18,498 nt of DNA from DASRDR01 sp044867785 (GTDB lineage Bacteria; Methylomirabilota; Methylomirabilia; Rokubacteriales; DASRDR01). The stretch is from NCBI GenBank assembly GCA_044867785.1, contig JBIOVM010000090.1, positions 1 to 18,498 on the forward strand, read 5' to 3'. The position numbers and the translations under genes were made by a program. Below are positions 15,043-18,498 of the stretch, one piece after another. The notes under the pieces were generated by a model. The model did no database searches. It was not told the DNA's origin and saw only the letters and a program-made list of their open reading frames with translations. Every line of letters starts with the position of its first letter. The stretch's first letter is position 1.

Positions 15043-16143
15043 CTACGGCGCGGGGGTGGCCACGCGCTCGTACAGCGTCTCGAGGCGCGCCACCTTGGCC
15101 CGGGTCGAGAAGCCCGCGACGACCTTCCGGCGGCCGGCCCGCCCGAGCTCCCGCGCCCACGCGGGATTGGCCAGGAGGCGCAGGAGGGCGGCGGCGAGGG
15201 CTTCGGGGTCCCGAGGCGGGACCAAGAGTCCGTGCTCCTCGTGGCCCACGAGCTCAGGGTTGCCCATCGCGCGGGTCGCGACCACCGGCGTCTCCATGGC
15301 GAGCGATTCGCGAAGCGTCCCGGTGATCCCGAGCCCTACGTGCGAGGCGTCCACCGAGACGTCGCTGGCGGCGAGGATCTCGGGCACATCGTCCCGGTAC
15401 CCCCAGATCGTTACGCTGTCGCCCAGGCCGCCGGCCCGCGCGACGTCCTCCAGGGGCCTGCGCTTCTCCGGCCGGGCTCCGACCAGGAGCAAGCGCGCGT
15501 CCGGCCGCGCCCCGCGGACCCGCGCGAACCCCCGCAGCAGGTCGTCGTTGCCCTTTGGCTCCCGGACGCCGATCTGGGTCACGAGCGGAGTGCCGGGAGC
15601 CAGGCCGAGCTCGCGCCGGACGGCGTCGCCGTTCACGCGCGCCGGATCGAAGCGCGCGGTGTCGGTGCCGGAGTACACCACGTCGATCTTGGCGCCGGGC
15701 AGCCCCTGGCGCACGAGATCGTCCTTGATCGCGTGACAGACGGCCACGATGCGCGCGACCAGGCGACTGCCGTCCAGCCAGCGGCTCAGGGCGGTCATCG
15801 GGAAGCTCACGCCACGGTTGACCACCAGGGCGGGCCGCGCGCGAAACCCGCGGGCCAGGAGGGTGAGCGTCCGCCCGCCGCCCTTGTGGGCGTGCACGAC
15901 CTCGATGCGCTCATCCCGGAGGATGGCCGCGAGGCGGCGGGCTCCCCCGGGATCGGCCGGGCCGCGGAAGAAGCCGGCGTGCCGGAAGCCGGCGGCTCGG
16001 GCCTCGGCGGCCCATCGCTCGCTCGGTCGGGTGACGACGGTGACCTGGTGGCCGCGGGCGACCAGCTCCCGCGCCAGGTCGCGCAACTGGATGGCGGCGC
16101 CGGTGTGGAAGTCGCCCTTCGGGTAGATCTGCAGGAGGCGCAC
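15043..16143 (-). CDS. GT4 family glycosyltransferase (GT-B fold)
   Basis: A 366-aa cytosolic or membrane-peripheral glycosyltransferase that moves a sugar from a nucleotide sugar to a growing lipid-linked glycan. The N-terminal domain begins RLLQIYPKG and contains RGHQVTVVTRP (30-40) and VVHAHKGGG (82-90). The C-terminal nucleotide-sugar domain contains VVYSGTDTARFDP (155-167), LLLVGARPEK, VTIWGYRDDVPEILAASDVSVDAS (244-267) and RESLAMETPVVATRAMGNPEL (278-298). In the usual E-x7-E pair the second Glu is E279, while the first position is Leu/Gly (GLGIT), an unusual variant. The start is GTG 16143, chosen because homology begins there; the Shine-Dalgarno is poor. It is 112 bp upstream of msbA, which has its own -10. 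Confidence 0.9.
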   Translation of the reverse strand: MRLLQIYPKGDFHTGAAIQLRDLARELVARGHQVTVVTRPSERWAAEARAAGFRHAGFFRGPADPGGARRLAAILRDERIEVVHAHKGGGRTLTLLARGFRARPALVVNRGVSFPMTALSRWLDGSRLVARIVAVCHAIKDDLVRQGLPGAKIDVVYSGTDTARFDPARVNGDAVRRELGLAPGTPLVTQIGVREPKGNDDLLRGFARVRGARPDARLLLVGARPEKRRPLEDVARAGGLGDSVTIWGYRDDVPEILAASDVSVDASHVGLGITGTLRESLAMETPVVATRAMGNPELVGHEEHGLLVPPRDPEALAAALLRLLANPAWARELGRAGRRKVVAGFSTRAKVARLETLYERVATPAP

Positions 16144-16193
16144 GCGGGACGACCGCCCCGTTCGGCCGGGCCCGCCCTGGCCGGCCGGACCGG

Positions 16194-16703
16194 CTACCGG
16201 CCGGAGCTCCCGGGCGCCATCCCGGCATCCGGGGAGAGGCCGTGGTAGCCGCCGTGGAAGTACACGAGCGGCCGCCCACCGCTGACCGAGGCCGCCTCCA
16301 CCGCGCCGACGAAGATCGTGTGGTCCCCGGCTTCGTACGTCTCGACCACCCGGCACTCGAGCGTCGCCAGGGCGCCGTCGATGAGCGGCAATCCCGTCTC
16401 CCCCTCGTGACAGGGCACGCCGTCGAACTTGTCTCCTCCCGACGCCGCGAAGCGGCGGGAGATCCCCTCCTGCTCCTGCCGGAGGACGTTCACGGCGAAC
16501 CAGCCGTGGGCGCGAAACGCCGGGTGGGCGGTGGCGGCGTGATCCACGCACACGAGGACCAGCGGGGGATCGAGGGAGACGGAGGTGAATGCGCTCGCGG
16601 TCAGGCCCGAGGGGCGTCCGTCCCCGTCGCGGGTCGTCACGACCGTGACGCCGGCCGCGAAGTTTCGCAGTGCGGTGCGGAACTCGGTCGGGGTGAGCGC
16701 CAT
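16194..16703 (-). CDS. Flavin reductase-like FMN-binding protein
   Basis: A 169-aa member of the flavin reductase family (HpaC/ActVB type), cytosolic enzymes that reduce FMN or FAD with NAD(P)H for a two-component monooxygenase. The family pattern is clear: FRTALRNFAAGVTVVTTRDGDGRPSG at the start, LTASAFTSVSLDPPLVLVCVD around residues 35-55, FAVNVLRQEQEGISRRFA mid-protein, and DHTIFVGAVEAA...GRPLVYFHGGYHGL at the end. Start ATG 16703 gives the normal length; a frame extending to 16757 adds 18 residues with no homology. No partner oxygenase is in the window. It precedes the GT4 by 50 bp on the same strand, though a functional link to glycan synthesis is not evident. Confidence 0.9.
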   Translation of the reverse strand: MALTPTEFRTALRNFAAGVTVVTTRDGDGRPSGLTASAFTSVSLDPPLVLVCVDHAATAHPAFRAHGWFAVNVLRQEQEGISRRFAASGGDKFDGVPCHEGETGLPLIDGALATLECRVVETYEAGDHTIFVGAVEAASVSGGRPLVYFHGGYHGLSPDAGMAPGSSGR

Positions 16704-16738
16704 CAGGCCGCGACGACCGTAACACGCTGCTCCGCGGC

Positions 16739-16767
16739 TTGACAAGGGTTGGGCCATTCTCTACCTT
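16739..16767 (+). promoter_or_regulatory. Sigma-70 promoter for the peptide-type binding protein
   Basis: A perfect -35 TTGACA (16739-16744), a 17-bp spacer and -10 TACCTT (16762-16767, conserving T1, A2 and T6). The leader would be about 63 nt and ends with AGGAGG (16825-16830) 6 nt before ATG 16837. It lies in the 133-bp divergent gap with the flavin reductase gene. Confidence 0.65.
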
Positions 16768-16836
16768 GGGCGTACCCCGCGACGGCGCGATTCGACGGAC
16801 TGCTGTGTCAACCTCACTGAAGCCAGGAGGCACGCG

Positions 16837-18462
16837 ATGGCGCACGAGGTGCGAGGCTCGGAGACCCCGACGGTCGAGGCGCTCCTGAACGCGTTCACGG
16901 GAGGGGCCGTGTCCCGGCGCCAGTTCCTGCGCCGGGCGGGCTTGCTCGGCGTCACCGCCGCGGGGGCCGCCGCCCTGGCGGACGCGGCGGCGCCCGCGCG
17001 AGCGCGGGCGCAGGCGACCCCGAAGCGGGAACTGATCGTGGCGCAGGGCGGCGACATCTCGAAGTTCGACCCGCACCTGTCGACGTCCGCGAACGACATC
17101 CGGGTGTCGTTCAATCTGTTCGACAACCTGACGAGCCGGCACCCCGACCAGAAGCTCTACCCCTCGCTGGCCACGGAGTGGAAGGCCACCGGGCCGCAGA
17201 CCTGGGCCTTCAAGCTGCGGCAGGGCGTCAAGTGGCACAACGGTGACCCGTTCACGGCCGAGGACGCGAAGTACAGCCTGGAGCGGACCTACGATCCGGC
17301 CGCGAAGACCATGGTGGCCACCGTCTTCACCACGATCGAGCGGATCGAGACGCCCGACCCGTTCACGCTGGTGATCCACACGAAGAAGCCCGATCCGCTC
17401 ATCCCCGCCCGGCTCGCCTTCTACGGCGGCCAGATCGTGCCGAAGAAGTACCTCACGCAGGTCGGGCCCGACACCTTCAACGCGAAGCCGGTGGGCACCG
17501 GCCCGGTGCGCCTCGGCTCCTGGACCAAGGACGACAAGACGGTCCTGGAGGCCAACCCGGACTACTGGGGCGGCAAGGTCGACGTCGATCGCGTCGTGTT
17601 CCGGCCCATCCCGGAGAACGCCGCCCGCGTCGCGGCGCTCCTGAAGGGCGAGATCGACGCGATGGTGCTCCTCCCGCCGGATCACTTCGACCGCGTGAAC
17701 CAGAACGCGACGACCCGGGCGACGGGCGCGCTCTACGCCGGCCTCTACGTCCTGGCCGTGAACTCGAAGGTTCCGCCGCTGGACAACCCGCTGGTCAAGC
17801 AGGCGATGTCGCTCGCGATCGACCGTCAGGCCATCGTCAAGGAGCTCTGGCGCGGACGAGGCATCGTGCCCAACGGTCCGATCGCGCAAGGGGACAACCA
17901 CTACGACAGCGGGCTCCCGCCTCTCCCGTACAACCCGGCCGAGGCGAAGGAGCGGCTCAAGAAGTCCGGCTACAAGAACGAGCCCATCTACATCGAGACC
18001 ACCGTCGGGTACACGGCGAACGACAAGGTCATGTCCGAGGCGATCGCCGCCATGTGGAAGGACGTGGGCCTCAACGCGGTCGTCGAGGTCGTCGAGTACT
18101 CGGTGCGGGCCCAGAAGAACCGGGAGAAGACCTTCAAGGGTCTGTGGTGGTCGGACCCGACCTCGACCCTGCGCGACCCCGACGGCATGATGTGGCGGTT
18201 GCTCGGTCCCGGCGGCCCCCAGGACTACTGGCGGCACCCGGAGTTCGACGAGCTCGGCAACGCGGCGCGGTTCTCGCTCGACGAGAAGTTCCGCGGCGAG
18301 GCGTACCGCAAGATGACGCGGATCTTCCTCGAGCACAACCCCTGGATCGTCGTCATCCAGCCGTACGAGGACTACGGCCTCCAGAAGTTCGTCGACTTCA
18401 CGCCGAACCCGAACCAGCAATTCGAGCTCCGGAACTTCAACCTGAAGCTGCGGCGCACCTAG
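16837..18462 (+). CDS. Family 5 ABC transporter substrate-binding protein (peptide/nickel type)
   Basis: A 541-aa periplasmic binding protein of the SBP_bac_5 family, which captures oligopeptides, nickel complexes, opines or sugars for an ABC importer. It has a strong twin-arginine signal, SRRQFLRRAG at 26-35, with an Ala-rich core and probable cleavage after ARA near residue 58. Family markers are LYPSLATEWKATGPQTWAFKLRQGVKWHNGDPFTAEDAKYSLER (~105-148), PVGTGPVRLGSW, the NPDYWGG loop, and a C-terminal lobe ending in FNLKLRR. Length matches DppA/OppA (~535). It is preceded by an AGGAGG and a sigma-70 promoter, so it is likely the first gene of an importer operon extending rightward. The ligand cannot be read from sequence. 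Confidence 0.95.
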   Translation: MAHEVRGSETPTVEALLNAFTGGAVSRRQFLRRAGLLGVTAAGAAALADAAAPARARAQATPKRELIVAQGGDISKFDPHLSTSANDIRVSFNLFDNLTSRHPDQKLYPSLATEWKATGPQTWAFKLRQGVKWHNGDPFTAEDAKYSLERTYDPAAKTMVATVFTTIERIETPDPFTLVIHTKKPDPLIPARLAFYGGQIVPKKYLTQVGPDTFNAKPVGTGPVRLGSWTKDDKTVLEANPDYWGGKVDVDRVVFRPIPENAARVAALLKGEIDAMVLLPPDHFDRVNQNATTRATGALYAGLYVLAVNSKVPPLDNPLVKQAMSLAIDRQAIVKELWRGRGIVPNGPIAQGDNHYDSGLPPLPYNPAEAKERLKKSGYKNEPIYIETTVGYTANDKVMSEAIAAMWKDVGLNAVVEVVEYSVRAQKNREKTFKGLWWSDPTSTLRDPDGMMWRLLGPGGPQDYWRHPEFDELGNAARFSLDEKFRGEAYRKMTRIFLEHNPWIVVIQPYEDYGLQKFVDFTPNPNQQFELRNFNLKLRRT

Positions 18463-18498
18463 CGGCGCCACGATAGCCGGCCGGTCCCGGGGCGCGGG
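18463..18498. other. Start of the next intergenic region
   Basis: These 36 bases after the binding-protein stop hold no start codon with a ribosome-binding site and no complete hairpin; nothing can be assigned. Confidence 0.4.

Noticed and set aside
15043..18471. A 1142-residue minus-strand frame across the right end
   Set aside because: Its C-terminal 366 residues are the GT4; the rest is antisense to the flavin-reductase promoter region and the peptide-binding protein, with Arg/Val/Asp-rich composition typical of GC-rich shadow frames.

Overview
The window is 18.5 kb of GC-rich (roughly two-thirds G+C) bacterial DNA, densely coded and using many GTG starts. MsbA, an O-antigen ligase-type polymerase/ligase, a lipoprotein and several exported binding proteins point to a Gram-negative envelope. 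The gene mix (many solute-binding proteins, an amidohydrolase, an SDR, very high GC) resembles uncultured soil lineages such as Candidatus Rokubacteria/Methylomirabilota or Tectomicrobia. That placement is inference; no rRNA or marker gene here settles it.

Layout. (1) 1-51, minus: the first 17 codons of an exported protein cut by the window edge. (2) 65-4537, minus: four tandem paralogues of a Tat-exported TRAP substrate-binding protein (DctP/TakP type), repeating every ~1.12-1.13 kb. The first-transcribed copy is broken by one extra base near 4313. No TRAP membrane subunits are visible. (3) 4785-8650, minus: an SDR dehydrogenase, a NodJ-like ABC-2 permease overlapping its NodI-like ATPase by ATGA, an amidohydrolase-2 metal hydrolase and a 67-aa zinc-ribbon protein. 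A 77-bp near-perfect palindrome sits exactly between the last two genes. (4) 8723-11806, plus: glutamine-dependent NAD+ synthetase, then a ~400-bp leader carrying a class I cyclic-di-GMP (GEMM-I) riboswitch and a hairpin that buries the ribosome-binding site of a small HExxH lipoprotein, followed by a short HEAT-repeat protein. (5) 11820-16703, minus: O-antigen ligase family protein, MsbA-type ABC transporter, GT4 glycosyltransferase and a flavin reductase; this is mostly an LPS/surface-glycan cluster. (6) 16837-18462, plus: a Tat-exported family 5 (oligopeptide/nickel type) binding protein behind a good sigma-70 promoter, probably the first gene of an ABC importer that continues past the window.

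How the parts work together. Scavenging of organic acids and peptides is represented by five exported binding proteins. Envelope biogenesis is represented by MsbA, the O-antigen ligase and the GT4. The most distinctive unit is the riboswitch-lipoprotein-HEAT arrangement: it suggests that c-di-GMP controls translation of a surface-anchored putative zinc protease. The other notable signals are the tandem DctP array, with its mosaic pattern of similarity and one frameshifted member, and the palindromic element that abuts the stop codon of one gene and the start codon of the next.
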